The notes below the pieces were generated by a model. That model made no database searches and was not told the origin of the DNA. It saw nothing but the letters and a program-made list of their open reading frames with translations. DNA of 64,000 bases from Simplicispira psychrophila DSM 11588 (GTDB taxonomy: Bacteria; Pseudomonadota; Gammaproteobacteria; Burkholderiales; Burkholderiaceae_C), in contig NZ_JHYS01000002.1 of assembly GCF_000688255.1 (NCBI RefSeq), forward strand, positions 1 through 64,000, given 5' to 3'. Every line of letters begins with the position of its first letter. Position 1 is the stretch's first letter. The position numbers were made by a program, and so were the translations under genes. This document shows positions 18,108-27,832 of this stretch, piece by piece.

Positions 18108-21100
18108 ATGCCCGACACCCACCCCCCTCTTGACCCCCGCCCCGCCGAAGGCCGCCCACTGGCGCAGGCCCTGCGCGAGCAGCGCATCAGCATCCGTGGC
18201 GCACGCACGCACAACCTGAAGAACATCGACCTCGACATTCCGCGCAACCAGCTCGTCGTCATCACCGGGCTGTCGGGCTCGGGCAAGTCGAGTCTGGCGT
18301 TTGACACGCTGTACGCCGAAGGCCAGCGGCGCTATGTGGAGAGCCTGTCCACTTATGCGCGGCAGTTCTTGGGGCGACTGGACAAGCCCGATGTCGATTG
18401 GATCGAAGGCCTGTCACCGGCGATTGCCATCGAGCAAAAGGCCACCAGCCACAACCCGCGCTCGACCGTCGGCACGGTGACCGAGATCCACGACTACCTG
18501 CGCTTGCTGTATGCCCGCGCCGGCACGCCGTATTGCCCAGACCACCATCTGCCGCTGCAGTCGCAAACCGTCAGCCAGATGGTGGACACCGTGCTGGCCC
18601 TGCCCGAGGACACGCGCCTGATGGTTCTGGCCCCCGTGGCACGCGAGAAAAAAGGCGAGTTCACGGAACTGTTTACGCAGATGCAGGCGCGCGGCTATGT
18701 GCGCTTTCGGGTCGATGGTGCGGTGTATGCGCACGAAGACCTGCCGTCGCTGAAGAAAACCGAAAAGCACAACATCGATGTGGTGGTGGACCGCATCAAA
18801 GTCCGCACCGACGTACAGCAGCGCCTAGCCGAGAGCTTTGAAGCCGCCCTGCTGGTGGGCGGCCACGATGCCGGCGGGCGCGTGCTGGCCGTCGAGATGG
18901 ACAGCGGCACCGAGCACCTGTTCAGCAGCCAATTTGCCTGTCCGCGGTGCAACTACGCCCTGCCGGCGCTGGAGCCGCGCCTGTTCTCGTTCAACTCGCC
19001 GCTGGGCGCCTGCCCGACCTGCGACGGCCTGGGCCAGAGCGATGTCTTCGATGCGGCGCGGGTGGTGGCCTTTCCGTCACTCAGTCTGGCTGCGGGCGCC
19101 ATCAAAGGCTGGGACCGGCGCAACGCCTATTACTTCACGCTGCTGCAAAGCTTGGCGCAGCACTATGGTTTTGACATCGACGCGCCGTTTGAGGGGCTGC
19201 CAGAGCCGGTCAAAAACGCCGTGCTGCGCGGTTCAGGCGACGAAGCCATTGCCTTTAGCTACTTGGCCGACGGCGGCAAAGCGGTGGTCAAACAGCACCC
19301 GTTTGAAGGCATCTTGCCGAACATGGCGCGGCGCTACCGCGAGACCGATTCGACCGTGGTGCGCGACGATTTAGCGCGCCTGCGCAGCACCCAGCCTTGC
19401 CCCGATTGCCACGGCGCGCGCCTGCGCCGCGAAGCACGCCATGTATTTGTCGGCGAAGGCGCGCAAGCCAAAGCGATTTTTGACATCAGCCACGCCACGC
19501 TGAGCGAGGCGCACGCTTGGTTTGCCAGCCTGCAACTGCACGGTGCCAAAGCCGAGATTGCCGACAAAGTGGTGCGCGAAATCGCCACGCGCTTGCAGTT
19601 TTTGAACGACGTCGGCCTGAATTATTTGAGCTTGGACCGCAGCGCCGAAACGCTGTCCGGCGGCGAAGCCCAGCGCATCCGCTTGGCCTCGCAAATCGGC
19701 TCGGGCCTGACCGGGGTGATGTACGTGCTGGACGAACCCAGCATCGGCCTGCACCAGCGCGACAACGACCGCTTGATTGCCACGCTGCAACACCTGCGCG
19801 ACATCGGCAACAGCGTCTTGGTGGTCGAGCACGACGAGGACATGATGCGCGCCGCCGACCACCTGATCGACATGGGGCCGGGCGCGGGCGTGCACGGCGG
19901 GCGGGTGATGGCGCAAGGCACCTACGATGAAGTGCGCGACAACCCAGCATCACCGACCGGCCAGTATTTGTCCGGTGCGCGCCGCATTGCCGTCCCCCAG
20001 CGGCGCACGCCGTGGCTGCCGGTATTGGCCGCACGAGCGCCCGTCAAAGCCGTTGGCAAATCGCGCTTTCCCGTCACCGAAGCCAGCCAAAAGCGCGCCG
20101 AACGCTTAGCCGAACACCATGCCCGCCAAGGCGATTTGCAAGCGCTGCGCGTCGTCGGCGCGACTGGGCACAACCTGCAAGATGTCAGCGTCGATTTTCC
20201 GGTGGGGCTGTTCACCTGCGTCACCGGCGTGTCGGGTTCCGGCAAAAGCACGCTGGTGAATGACACGCTGTACGCCGCCGTGGCGCGCCAGCTGTACCGC
20301 GCGCACGACGAGCCGGCCGAGCACGAAGAGATCGTCGGCATCGAGTATTTCGACAAAGTCATCAATGTTGACCAAAGCCCGATTGGCCGCACGCCGCGCA
20401 GCAACCCGGCCACCTACACCGGCCTGTTCACGCCGATCCGCGAGTTGATGGTCGAAGTCAACACCGCCAAAGAGCGCGGCTACGGCCCCGGGCGCTTCAG
20501 CTTCAACGTCGCCGGAGGGCGCTGCGAAGCCTGCCAGGGCGACGGCGTGGTGAAAGTGGAAATGCACTTTCTGCCCGACGTCTACGTGCCCTGCGACATC
20601 TGCCACGGCCAGCGCTACAACCGCGAAACGCTGGAAGTGCTGTGGAAGGGCAAGAACATCGCACAAATCCTCGATCTGACGGTGGAAGACGCAGCGGCCT
20701 TCTTCCAAGACGTGCCGACGATTGCCCGAAAATTGCAAACGCTGCTCGACGTCGGCCTGAGCTATATCCGCTTAGGCCAGAGCGCCACCACGCTGTCCGG
20801 CGGTGAAGCGCAGCGCGTGAAACTGGCGCAAGAACTGAGCAAACGCGACACCGGCCGCACGCTCTACATATTGGACGAGCCGACCACCGGCCTGCACTTT
20901 GCCGACATTGATTTGCTGCTCAAAGTGTTGCACCAGCTGCGCGACGCCGGCAACACCATCGTGGTGATTGAGCACAACCTCGACGTCATCAAAACTGCCG
21001 ACTGGCTGATTGACATGGGCCCCGAAGGCGGCGCGGGCGGCGGCATGGTAGTGGCCACCGGCACACCGGAGCAAGTGGCAGCAAACCCGGCGAGTTACAC

Positions 21101-21149
21101 CGGACGGTATTTGAGACAGTATTTGGCAAAAGAGAGCGCGATTTCGTAG
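18108..21149 (+). CDS. uvrA: UvrABC system protein A
   Basis: A 1013-residue excision-repair ATPase that scans DNA for lesions with UvrB. Two ABC modules are intact: Walker [21 protein letters not shown] near the start and [16 protein letters not shown] in the second half; signatures [16 protein letters not shown] and [16 protein letters not shown]; Walker [14 protein letters not shown] and [13 protein letters not shown]. Zinc-finger cysteines are seen in [16 protein letters not shown] and [16 protein letters not shown]. It is longer than E. coli UvrA (940) through an N-terminal extension and inter-domain inserts, usual in this group. Starts at ATG 18108; stands alone. Confidence 0.98.
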   Translation: MPDTHPPLDPRPAEGRPLAQALREQRISIRGARTHNLKNIDLDIPRNQLVVITGLSGSGKSSLAFDTLYAEGQRRYVESLSTYARQFLGRLDKPDVDWIEGLSPAIAIEQKATSHNPRSTVGTVTEIHDYLRLLYARAGTPYCPDHHLPLQSQTVSQMVDTVLALPEDTRLMVLAPVAREKKGEFTELFTQMQARGYVRFRVDGAVYAHEDLPSLKKTEKHNIDVVVDRIKVRTDVQQRLAESFEAALLVGGHDAGGRVLAVEMDSGTEHLFSSQFACPRCNYALPALEPRLFSFNSPLGACPTCDGLGQSDVFDAARVVAFPSLSLAAGAIKGWDRRNAYYFTLLQSLAQHYGFDIDAPFEGLPEPVKNAVLRGSGDEAIAFSYLADGGKAVVKQHPFEGILPNMARRYRETDSTVVRDDLARLRSTQPCPDCHGARLRREARHVFVGEGAQAKAIFDISHATLSEAHAWFASLQLHGAKAEIADKVVREIATRLQFLNDVGLNYLSLDRSAETLSGGEAQRIRLASQIGSGLTGVMYVLDEPSIGLHQRDNDRLIATLQHLRDIGNSVLVVEHDEDMMRAADHLIDMGPGAGVHGGRVMAQGTYDEVRDNPASPTGQYLSGARRIAVPQRRTPWLPVLAARAPVKAVGKSRFPVTEASQKRAERLAEHHARQGDLQALRVVGATGHNLQDVSVDFPVGLFTCVTGVSGSGKSTLVNDTLYAAVARQLYRAHDEPAEHEEIVGIEYFDKVINVDQSPIGRTPRSNPATYTGLFTPIRELMVEVNTAKERGYGPGRFSFNVAGGRCEACQGDGVVKVEMHFLPDVYVPCDICHGQRYNRETLEVLWKGKNIAQILDLTVEDAAAFFQDVPTIARKLQTLLDVGLSYIRLGQSATTLSGGEAQRVKLAQELSKRDTGRTLYILDEPTTGLHFADIDLLLKVLHQLRDAGNTIVVIEHNLDVIKTADWLIDMGPEGGAGGGMVVATGTPEQVAANPASYTGRYLRQYLAKESAIS

Positions 21150-21175
21150 GTTGGGTTGTACCCAACCCAACATCC
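21146..21175. repeat. GTTGGGT-type palindromic repeat, copy 1
   Basis: GTTGGGTTGTACCCAAC followed by CCAACATCC begins in the uvrA stop codon. A close relative lies at 21961-21986. The two flank the JetD-like remnant. Confidence 0.7.
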
Positions 21176-21190
21176 CCAGCAAATAAAACC

Positions 21191-21270
21191 ATAGCTGCTA
21201 GCGCACGCATCTAAATGGATTCAGGCAGATTTATATCTGAAACCGTTTAAATACGTGCGCTACCAGCTAT
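21191..21270. repeat. Dispersed TAGCTGCTAGCGC inverted repeat
   Basis: ATAGCTGCTAGCGCACG at the left end is inverted as CGTGCGCTACCAGCTAT at the right end, around an inner CAGATTTATATCTG palindrome. The nested two-hairpin layout is the same as in the copy beside yidC. It lies between uvrA and the JetD-like remnant. Confidence 0.85.
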
Positions 21271-21281
21271 CAAATTAATTT

Positions 21282-21941
21282 TTACCCTGCCCATGTGGCG
21301 AATGCAGTAGCCACCGCCTCCACCGGCAAAAACTTTTGCTCCAAGCGGCCTTTGTCCAGCGTGCGCAGGTGCTGCATCAGCGCGATTTCTGGCGGCTGCA
21401 GACCGTCTGGCGATGATTCGTTGGCCCGCACCGGCTCGGCCACGGCGCAATCGGCGTGGGCGTCGAAGGTGGCCCGATCCATCAGCAGCGCGTGCAACTG
21501 CGGCAGGTGGCGGCGGGCGGTAGCCAGCGTCGCCAAGCCCCACGTATCCACATCACCCCAATAAGCGACGTCGCACTGCTGCAACCACGGCGCGGCCAGC
21601 CACGACAGGTTCAGGCCACTGCCTAAAACGGCCATGGTGTCCGGCAGCGGCTGGGACAGACACAACTGCTGCAACTGGTGCAGGCTGCGTTCGTTTTCGA
21701 CCAGCAAGATGCGCCGCGCCGGTAGCTGCGCGGTGCCCACTGCACGCGGCCCGGGCCGTCAGCGGTGACGGCTTTCCACGCTTGCAGGTGCTGGCGCAGC
21801 GCCGGGCCAGCATCACGAAAACTTTGGCTGCTGGGCGCGCCGATGTCCAGCAGCAACGGCCATGCGCCGGGGTTGGGCAACAGGTACGCCTCGCGCCAGT
21901 GGCTCGGCGAGTTGTTCGGGGGATCGCATCTATCTGAGGCT
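21282..21941 (-). pseudogene. Frameshifted, N-truncated JetD-like (DUF2220) Wadjet nuclease remnant
   Basis: Two adjacent frames together give the C-terminal half of a DUF2220 protein, the Toprim-like nuclease subunit JetD of Wadjet defence. The first part (PNPGAWPLLLDIGAPSSQSF ... DGPGRVQW) is in one frame, the rest (RRILLVENERSLHQL, VAYWGDVDTWGLATLATARR, LLMDRATF, RLEQKFLP) in another. The switch falls at CCC (21736-21738), where one C appears to be missing. A stop lies upstream of the first part, and the DUF3322 N-terminal half is absent. Acidic VEN and GDVDTWG residues typical of the nuclease site are kept. JetB and JetC genes are absent. Assignment from family knowledge, not a search. 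Confidence 0.7.
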
Positions 21942-21960
21942 TATGCGGGGTCGGGTTCAT

Positions 21961-21986
21961 GTTGGGTTGGGTACAACCCAACATCC
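21961..21986. repeat. GTTGGGT-type palindromic repeat, copy 2
   Basis: GTTGGGTTGGGTACAACCCA followed by ACATCC forms a hairpin with a GTTGGGTTG/CAACCCAAC stem. Related to 21146-21175. Confidence 0.7.
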
Positions 21987-21991
21987 AACGC

Positions 21992-22198
21992 TTAAAGGGC
22001 TAGCGGCTTTTTTGATGCTATCTGCTCCAATTTATCGCTGATGTCTTCCCAACTCAGGTTGGCCAGACTGGCTTGGCGGCCACGCCGGTGTACCAGCACG
22101 GCAGAGCGGGTGTGGTTGCGCAGCAGGCGCATCTCCTTATTGGGCGTGACATCGAGGTGAGCATCAACGGTGCCCGGCGCGAGGCCAGCAGCAGCCAC
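21992..22198 (-). CDS. Small hypothetical open frame, possible gene fragment
   Basis: A 68-codon frame ending KLEQIASKKPLAL. A segment NKEMRLLRNHTRSAVLVHR followed by SLANLSWEDISDKLEQIA looks protein-like in composition, with an AAGGAG in front of an internal ATG but no proper spacing. Its 3' end carries GGGCTAGCGGC, similar to the dispersed repeats. It overlaps the possible JetA fragment in another frame. I cannot name it; it may be a remnant. Confidence 0.25.
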   Translation of the reverse strand: MAAAGLAPGTVDAHLDVTPNKEMRLLRNHTRSAVLVHRRGRQASLANLSWEDISDKLEQIASKKPLAL

Positions 22199-22260
22199 GC
22201 CGGGTGCTGCTGGCGGGCGTGCAGGTATTTGTGGGTGCGTTGCTGGCTCAGGCTGGGCAT
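22054..22260 (-). pseudogene. Possible JetA (DUF3375) N-terminal fragment
   Basis: The first 36 codons from ATG 22260 read MPSLSQQRTHKY then ARQQHPAWLLLASRRAPL, which resembles the start of DUF3375/JetA proteins (an HPAW-LL...APL pattern). After that the frame turns into low-quality sequence. jetA is the first and jetD the last gene of a Wadjet operon, and the order and strand here fit an operon whose middle was deleted. The call is tentative because only about 35 residues support it. Confidence 0.35.
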
Positions 22261-22301
22261 GGCGTCGAACTCAGCTCATGAGCGCGATACGTTATGGGCT
22301 G

Positions 22302-24263
22302 TTATGCCTGCATACGCCAGGCGCTTAGCCCGCCACCGTCCAGCTTGAACACTGCCACCACGTCCACCAGGTCTTGGGCCCGGCCTTGCAGGCTGCCGGC
22401 GGCGGCGGCCATTTCTTCGACCAGAGAGGCGTTCTGCTGCGTCACCTGGTCCAAGTGCGTGACAGCTTCACCAACCTGGCCGACGCCCTGCGACTGCTCG
22501 CGGCTGGCGGAACTGATCTCACCCATGAGGTCAGTGACGCGGCGGATGGCGCTGACCACGTCGGTCATGGTGGTGCCGGCGCGGTCCACCAGCGCACTGC
22601 CTTGCTCGACGCGCTCGACACTGGCGTCAATCAGCTGCTTGATTTCGCGCGCGGCGGCGGCCGAACGGCCGGCCAGCGAGCGCACTTCCGAAGCCACCAC
22701 GGCAAAGCCGCGCCCTTGTTCGCCGGCGCGCGCGGCTTCGACCGCAGCGTTGAGCGCCAAAATATTGGTTTGGAACGCGATGGAGTCGATGACGCTAATG
22801 ATGTCGGCGATCTTGCTGGACGAGGCGTTGATGTCGCGCATGGTGTCCACCACCTGCGCCACCACTTGGCCGCCCTGCACCGCCACGGCACTGGCGTTCT
22901 CGGACAGCTGGTTGGCCTGGATGGCGCTGTCGGCGTTTTGCTTGACGGCGGCGCTGAGCTGCTCCATCGAGGCCGCGGTTTGCTCCAGCGAACTGGCCTG
23001 GCTCTCGGTGCGCGCTGACAGGTCAGTGTTGCCCTGGGCAATCTGCACGCTGGCCGCGGCCACGCCCTCGGCGCCGCTGCGCACGTTGCGCACCACTTGG
23101 GTCAGGTGCTCGCGCATATCTTGCAACCCGGCCAGCAACTGGCCGACTTCGTTGGTGCCATGCTTCAGCGGCGCGCCGGTCAGGTCGCCCCGCGCCACCG
23201 TGTGCGACAGCTCTACCGCTTGCGCCAGCGGTTGGGTGATGGAACGGACAAAAATCATCGCTGTTACCGAGGTCAGCAACAGCGTGGCCAGCAGCGCCAG
23301 CGCCACCCACAGCAACTCGCTTTGCAACTGGCTGACGCGGCCTTGCAAGGCCTGGTCGAGGCTGGTCATGGCCTGGCCGTTGAACGCATACAACGCATCA
23401 ATGGTGCGCGTGAAGGCGTCGAAATATTCTTTCGGCGGCAGCTTGAACTCGGTCGCCGACATGATCTCGCGCTCGGCCAGTTGCAGCGTCTCGGCGATCT
23501 GGCCCTGCAGCGCTTGCTGCGGACTGGCCAGCGCACCGCGAAACGCCGCATTGTTCTTTTGCGCGTAATCGAAACTGCGAAACGCCTCGCCCTGCAACTC
23601 GGCCACGCGCTGCTGCAGCGACTGCATCACCCCTTTGCCCAAGGGCGGCAGTTCGCCCGCACTCAAAAATCCCACACCCTGGGCGCGCATGACGCCGAGT
23701 TTTTCTCCCAACATGGGCGCGTGTACCAACGACGCCATGATGAGGGCGTGGGTGTCGTCGTAGGGGTCGGTTTGCAGGCCATAGGCGCTGAGCAGGGCGC
23801 CGTTCAACTGCATGATGCTGGCGATCAGTTGCGTGTGCTGCGCAATGCTTTGCGGTGGCTGCAGTTGGCGTGCCGCCACCGATTGCTCCAGCGCGGCCCA
23901 AGTCTGGCGGGCCTGCGACCAGGTGGCCAACTGGGCAGAGGGGGTGGCCGGAACAGCCGCCAACTGGGCATCGACTTCTTGGATCGCCCGGCCCAGCGCA
24001 TCACGCACCGGCGGGCGCGCGGCCGTGAGAGCAGCGTCGCCGCGCAACATGCCGACCGAAATGCCGCGGTGCACCTGCATCAGCTGCACCACTTTGTTCA
24101 ACGCCAGCAGCGGCGCCGCGCCCTGCGCTTGCTGGCGCGCCTTGGCGACATCCCCCAGTGCACTGTTGACGTACAGCCAAGTCGGCAACAGGCTCATTAA
24201 CAATCCGATAACGCCCAGGATGAGGAATTTTTGCAGCAGGCTGAGGCGATGAAGAGGGGACAT
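22302..24263 (-). CDS. Methyl-accepting chemotaxis protein
   Basis: A 653-residue membrane chemoreceptor. I use ATG 24263 ([12 protein letters not shown]); the frame continues ten codons to a TTG. A first membrane helix ([20 protein letters not shown]) is followed by a long periplasmic helical region of about 260 residues, a second helix ([23 protein letters not shown]), a HAMP domain, and the signalling hairpin with the conserved tip [17 protein letters not shown] and IIGVID-like [20 protein letters not shown]. It ends WRMQA and lacks the NWETF-type CheR-docking pentapeptide. The ligand is unknown. It is alone in its transcript. Confidence 0.93.
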   Translation of the reverse strand: MSPLHRLSLLQKFLILGVIGLLMSLLPTWLYVNSALGDVAKARQQAQGAAPLLALNKVVQLMQVHRGISVGMLRGDAALTAARPPVRDALGRAIQEVDAQLAAVPATPSAQLATWSQARQTWAALEQSVAARQLQPPQSIAQHTQLIASIMQLNGALLSAYGLQTDPYDDTHALIMASLVHAPMLGEKLGVMRAQGVGFLSAGELPPLGKGVMQSLQQRVAELQGEAFRSFDYAQKNNAAFRGALASPQQALQGQIAETLQLAEREIMSATEFKLPPKEYFDAFTRTIDALYAFNGQAMTSLDQALQGRVSQLQSELLWVALALLATLLLTSVTAMIFVRSITQPLAQAVELSHTVARGDLTGAPLKHGTNEVGQLLAGLQDMREHLTQVVRNVRSGAEGVAAASVQIAQGNTDLSARTESQASSLEQTAASMEQLSAAVKQNADSAIQANQLSENASAVAVQGGQVVAQVVDTMRDINASSSKIADIISVIDSIAFQTNILALNAAVEAARAGEQGRGFAVVASEVRSLAGRSAAAAREIKQLIDASVERVEQGSALVDRAGTTMTDVVSAIRRVTDLMGEISSASREQSQGVGQVGEAVTHLDQVTQQNASLVEEMAAAAGSLQGRAQDLVDVVAVFKLDGGGLSAWRMQA

Positions 24264-24491
24264 GGGGCAGGAATGACAAAGAGGGACACGCAAGGTGCGA
24301 AAGCGCCAGCCGGTGGCTGAGCCCGTACTGCACGGCAGGCGCTCCGAGTAGCAGGGTATAAATCATGCCACTGTAAGGGGCCGGTCTCCCGTTAATCTTG
24401 ATGAGCGTCAAGCCTGATATCCGCCATGACCCCTGTGCAGGTGCTCGTAATAATGCACCAGCACCCCTTGCCAACCTTTGTCTGCCCTGCC

Positions 24492-24932
24492 ATGTCCTCC
24501 ATCACTTTGCGCTTTCTTGCCCACCAAGCCGACTCGCTCTTGCACGGCAAGATCAACGGCGGCACCTTGTTGCGCTGGATGGACGAGGCCGGTTTTGCCT
24601 GCGCTTGCGCCTGGGCGCATGGCCCGTGTGTGACGGCCTTTGTCAGCAGCGCCACCTTTGCCCATGCGGTACACGCCGGCCAGTTGGTCGAGGTGCAAGC
24701 GCGCCTGGCCTACACCGGTACCACCAGCATGGCGCTGGCGATTGAAGTACACGCCAACGACCTGAGCAGCCAGCAGCAGCGCCTGGTGACGCACTGCGTG
24801 GCGGTGTATGTGGCGGTCGATGCCAACGCGCGCCCGACCCCGGTAGATACCTGGTGGCCGGAAACTCCCGGCGACGTGGCGCTGGCCCAGCGGGTAAAAA
24901 ATCTCATCACCGCTGCCCGGGCCGCACAGTGA
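24492..24932 (+). CDS. Hotdog-fold acyl-CoA thioesterase
   Basis: A 146-residue protein of the YciA/ACOT type. I chose ATG 24492 (MSSITLRFLAH); upstream codons in frame are unsupported. The hotdog helix carries HGKINGGTLLRWMDEAGFACA, where the family usually has NxxGxxFGG...DEA, and the later strand AGQLVEVQARLAYTGTTSM. It would hydrolyse acyl-CoA thioesters in the cytoplasm; chain-length preference cannot be told. It converges with pyrF, with a nested repeat between them. Confidence 0.85.
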   Translation: MSSITLRFLAHQADSLLHGKINGGTLLRWMDEAGFACACAWAHGPCVTAFVSSATFAHAVHAGQLVEVQARLAYTGTTSMALAIEVHANDLSSQQQRLVTHCVAVYVAVDANARPTPVDTWWPETPGDVALAQRVKNLITAARAAQ

Positions 24933-24963
24933 TCGGTACCGACAAGCCGCACCGAGATCAAAA

Positions 24964-25050
24964 ACAATAGCTTGAACCGCTTGCATTGATTGGTTTTCAC
25001 AATTAAAACCATCGGAGATGCAAGACGGTACAGCGGATGTAGCTATCTTT
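24964..25050. repeat. Nested inverted repeat between thioesterase and pyrF
   Basis: AATAGCTTGAACCGCTTGCA at the left end is matched at the right by TGCAAGACGG and AGCTAT, and inside it GGTTTT pairs with AAAACC. The layout is that of the dispersed repeat family with a diverged core. It may also act as a two-way terminator between the convergent genes. Confidence 0.6.
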
Positions 25051-25068
25051 TTAAATGAATCAACGCAC

Positions 25069-25896
25069 TCAGAGCGGCCGTGCTGCTTGCAGCATGTCAC
25101 GTGTTTTGAGCGCTTCGCGGCGTGCGGCGGCAGCGAAATCGGTGCCGTTGCTGGCGTACAAAATGGCGCGCGAGGAGTTGACGATGATCGGGCCGTCCGG
25201 GCGCCAGCCGGCTTTCACGGTGGCGGCGGCATCCCCCCCCTGCGCGCCGACCCCCGGAATGAGCAGCGGCACGGTAGGCGCCAAGGCGCGCACGCGCTCA
25301 ATCTCCGCCGGATACGTCGCACCGACCACCAGCCCGAGCTGGCCATTTTTATTCCACGGCCCTTGCGCCAAGCGGGCGATGTGTTCGTACAGCAGCGGCT
25401 GGCCGTCCACGCTGGCCAGGCGCTGGTTCTGCAGATCGTCACCGCCGGGGTTGGAGGTGCGGCACAGCAAAAAAGCGCCCTTGCCGGGGTACTGCAGATA
25501 CGGCTCGACCGAGTCAAACCCCATGAACGGCGACAGCGTGACGGCATCGGCGCCGTAGCGCTCGAAGGCTTCTTTGGCGTACTGCTCGGCCGTCGAGCCG
25601 ATGTCGCCGCGCTTGGCGTCCAGAATCACCGGCACCTCGGGCGCGTTGGCGCGCAGGTGTTGCATCAGGCGCTCCAGTTGGTCTTCGGCGCCGTGCGCGG
25701 CAAAGTAGGCAATTTGCGGCTTGAAAGCGCACACCAGGTCGGCGGTAGCATCGACGATGGCGGCGCAGAAGTCGTAAATTTTGCGCGGATTGCCCTGCAT
25801 CTGGGCAGGAAATCGCGTCGGCTCGGGGTCCAGCCCGACGCACAGCAGGGAGCTGTTGCGCGTGCTGGCGGTGTGCAGCATGTCAAGAAAGGTCAT
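25069..25896 (-). CDS. pyrF: Orotidine 5'-phosphate decarboxylase (long type)
   Basis: A 275-residue PyrF of the mycobacterial-like group 2, which makes UMP from OMP in pyrimidine synthesis. Seen: [13 protein letters not shown] near the start, the catalytic [17 protein letters not shown] (Lys95 and Asp97), [19 protein letters not shown] and the phosphate-binding [10 protein letters not shown]. Length and start (MTFLDML) match the family. It follows metW by 35 bases on the same strand and is probably the last gene of the metX-metW-pyrF transcript. Confidence 0.96.
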   Translation of the reverse strand: MTFLDMLHTASTRNSSLLCVGLDPEPTRFPAQMQGNPRKIYDFCAAIVDATADLVCAFKPQIAYFAAHGAEDQLERLMQHLRANAPEVPVILDAKRGDIGSTAEQYAKEAFERYGADAVTLSPFMGFDSVEPYLQYPGKGAFLLCRTSNPGGDDLQNQRLASVDGQPLLYEHIARLAQGPWNKNGQLGLVVGATYPAEIERVRALAPTVPLLIPGVGAQGGDAAATVKAGWRPDGPIIVNSSRAILYASNGTDFAAAARREALKTRDMLQAARPL

Positions 25897-25931
25897 GCCG
25901 GCGATTTTAGAGGGACCGTGGAGCGGCTTTG

Positions 25932-26522
25932 TCAGGCGCCGCCGCGCTCGAAATGGAACACCGCCGTACCAGCGCGTGCATTGGGCAGAAAACGCACGGC
26001 GCGGCCATCCTGCAAACCAAAAGAATCCAGAATACGCAGCTGGTTTTTGTGCGCCAACACTTCAAAGTCTTTGTAGGTGCCGACGCGGATATTCGGCGTG
26101 TCGTACCACTGGTACGGCAGGCGCCGTGTCACCGGCATCCGGCCGCGCAGCACCGACAGGCGGTTGGGCCAATGGGCAAAGTTGGGAAAAGCGACGATGC
26201 CGGTGCGGCCAACCCGGGCCGTCTCGCGCAGCATCACTTCGGCGTTGCGCAGGTGCGGCAGCGTGTCGATCTGCAGCACCACGTCAAACGAGTCGTCCTC
26301 AAATAGCGCCAGCCCTTCGTCCAGATTGAGCTGCACCACGTTGACGCCACGGCGCACGCAGGCCAGCACATTGGCGTCGGAAATTTCCACGCCGTAGCCG
26401 CTGCAGGCCCGTTCGCGCTGCAGGTAGTCCAGCAAGGCACCATCGCCACAGCCCAGGTCGAGCACGCGCGCGCCTTCGGGCACCAGCGCAGCAATCGCTT
26501 GCATGGTGGTTTTTTCGGTCAT
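25932..26522 (-). CDS. metW: Methionine biosynthesis protein MetW
   Basis: A 196-residue SAM-dependent-methyltransferase-like protein. MetW forms a complex with MetX and is needed for full homoserine acylation in several Proteobacteria. Seen: the SAM-fold motif [29 protein letters not shown], and the family block [33 protein letters not shown] in three pieces. The ATG overlaps the metX stop (ATGA), so the two are translationally coupled and probably made in fixed ratio. Confidence 0.95.
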   Translation of the reverse strand: MTEKTTMQAIAALVPEGARVLDLGCGDGALLDYLQRERACSGYGVEISDANVLACVRRGVNVVQLNLDEGLALFEDDSFDVVLQIDTLPHLRNAEVMLRETARVGRTGIVAFPNFAHWPNRLSVLRGRMPVTRRLPYQWYDTPNIRVGTYKDFEVLAHKNQLRILDSFGLQDGRAVRFLPNARAGTAVFHFERGGA

Positions 26523-27697
26523 GCCAGCTCCTGGGCAATGCTATTGAAATATGAGCTTATGACGCTGATGTAGCGGGCATCATCAAGCAAAAAGGCATCG
26601 TGTCCGTGCGGGGCGTCGATCTCGGCGTAGCTGACATCACGCTTATTGTCCAGCAGCGCCTTGACGATCTCGCGGCTGCGTTTCGGGCTGAAGCGCCAGT
26701 CGGTACTGAAGCTGACCAGCATGAATTTGGCCGTGGCCCGGGCCAGTGCCTGCGTCAGGTTGCCGCCATAGCGGCGCGCCGGGTCAAAGTAGTCCAGCGC
26801 GCGCGTGATCAGCAGATAGGTGTTGGCGTCAAAGTATTCACTGAACTTGTCGCCCTGGTAGCGCAGATAGCTCTCGATCTGGAATTCGGTTTCCTGCGTG
26901 CTGTAGAGATAGTCGCGCAGTTCTGGCGCAGCCGCTGCCACATCTGCGCCGGCACCTTGGAGCGGCGTCCGCGGTTTGAGGCTGCGGCCAAATTTCTCGT
27001 TCATCACGTCATCGCTCAAATACGTGATGTGGCCAATCATGCGGGCAATGCGCAGACCGCGCTTGGGCACCACGCCGTGCTGGTAGAAGTGGCCAGCATG
27101 AAAGTCCGGGTCGGTGACGATGGCGCGGCGGGCGACTTCGTTGAAGGCGATGTTCTCAGCCGTCAGGTTGGGCGCACTGGCGACGACAACGGCGTGGCGC
27201 ACGCGATCCGGGTACTGCAGCGTCCACGACAGCGCCTGCATGCCGCCCAAGCTGCCCCCCAACACGGCGGCGAGTTGGGTGATGCCCAGCGCGTCGAGCA
27301 GCAGCGCCTGCGCATTGACCCAGTCTTCCACCGTAACGACAGGAAAGTCAGCGCCATAGACCTGGCCAGTGTCCGGGTGCTGGTGCATCGGCCCGGTGGA
27401 ACCAAAACACGAGCCCAGATTGTTCACGCCAATGACGAAGAAACGATGGGTGTCGAGTGGCTTGCCCGGGCCAATCATGTTGTCCCACCAGCCTTCGCTT
27501 TTATCCTGGCCCGCATACACGCCGGCCACATGGTGCGAGGCGTTGAGCGCATGGCACACCAGCACAGCGTTGGAGCGGTCGGCATTCAGCGTGCCGTAGG
27601 TTTCAAAGGCCAGCGTGTAGTCGCGGATGGACGCGCCGCTTTGCAGCGCCAGCGGCTCAGGGAAATGCAGGAATTGGGGGGTGGCAATGAAAGACAT
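26519..27697 (-). CDS. metX: Homoserine O-acyltransferase MetX
   Basis: A 392-residue alpha/beta-hydrolase that acylates homoserine in methionine synthesis. In this group, MetX paired with MetW commonly uses succinyl-CoA, so it may be a MetXS rather than an acetyltransferase. Seen: the nucleophile elbow [24 protein letters not shown], and the C-terminal DAPHGHDAF with the catalytic His. I start at ATG 27697 (MSFIATPQF), which directly follows a terminator U-run; no Shine-Dalgarno is visible. The last 15 or so codons are built from a dispersed repeat ([11 protein letters not shown]). Controlled by an upstream SAM-II riboswitch. Confidence 0.95.
   Translation of the reverse strand: MSFIATPQFLHFPEPLALQSGASIRDYTLAFETYGTLNADRSNAVLVCHALNASHHVAGVYAGQDKSEGWWDNMIGPGKPLDTHRFFVIGVNNLGSCFGSTGPMHQHPDTGQVYGADFPVVTVEDWVNAQALLLDALGITQLAAVLGGSLGGMQALSWTLQYPDRVRHAVVVASAPNLTAENIAFNEVARRAIVTDPDFHAGHFYQHGVVPKRGLRIARMIGHITYLSDDVMNEKFGRSLKPRTPLQGAGADVAAAAPELRDYLYSTQETEFQIESYLRYQGDKFSEYFDANTYLLITRALDYFDPARRYGGNLTQALARATAKFMLVSFSTDWRFSPKRSREIVKALLDNKRDVSYAEIDAPHGHDAFLLDDARYISVISSYFNSIAQELA
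26540..26575. repeat. Dispersed repeat inside the 3' end of metX
   Basis: GCTATTGAAATATGAGCT, then ATGACGC, matches the right half of the yidC-side repeat (GCTATTGAAATAAGAGCTGC on the complementary strand). It encodes the last residues of MetX. Confidence 0.6.
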
Positions 27698-27731
27698 AAA
27701 AAAACCCGGCAACGCTAAAAACGGGGCCGGG
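27698..27731 (-). terminator. Intrinsic terminator abutting the metX start codon
   Basis: In the transcript, GCCCGGC pairs with GCCGGG around a loop and is followed by seven U residues; the metX ATG comes next. A terminator placed between a SAM-II aptamer and the gene is the expected expression platform for turning metX off when SAM is high. Confidence 0.85.
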
Positions 27732-27745
27732 CGATTCTGTCAGGC

Positions 27746-27797
27746 GGTCTTTAGCAGGATTTATAAAGCGCCCGCAAGCTGTGGCAAATCGGCGCGT
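27746..27797 (-). promoter_or_regulatory. SAM-II riboswitch upstream of metX
   Basis: The 52-base leader reads, in order, ACGCGCCGATTTG, a loop, GCTTGCGGGCGC, TTTATAAAT and GCTAAAGA. This lines up base for base in length with the Sargasso metX SAM-II aptamer (CGCGC, GAUUU, UUGC, GCGC, AUAAAU, GCUAAA). The first stem is GCGCC/GGCGC and the conserved AUAAAU and GCUAAA elements form the pseudoknot side. It is followed 15 bases on by the terminator hairpin. It should lower metX-metW expression when S-adenosylmethionine is high. Confidence 0.9.
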
Positions 27798-27832
27798 CGG
27801 TGACTATAGCAAAAGTGCGCAAACCCACACGT

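Noticed and set aside
22294..24200. Long open frames antisense to the chemoreceptor
   Set aside because: Ser/Ala/Cys-rich shadow frames of the MCP gene, without start signals.
26600..27718. A 372-codon open frame antisense to metX
   Set aside because: Shadow of metX; no ribosome binding site or recognisable motif.
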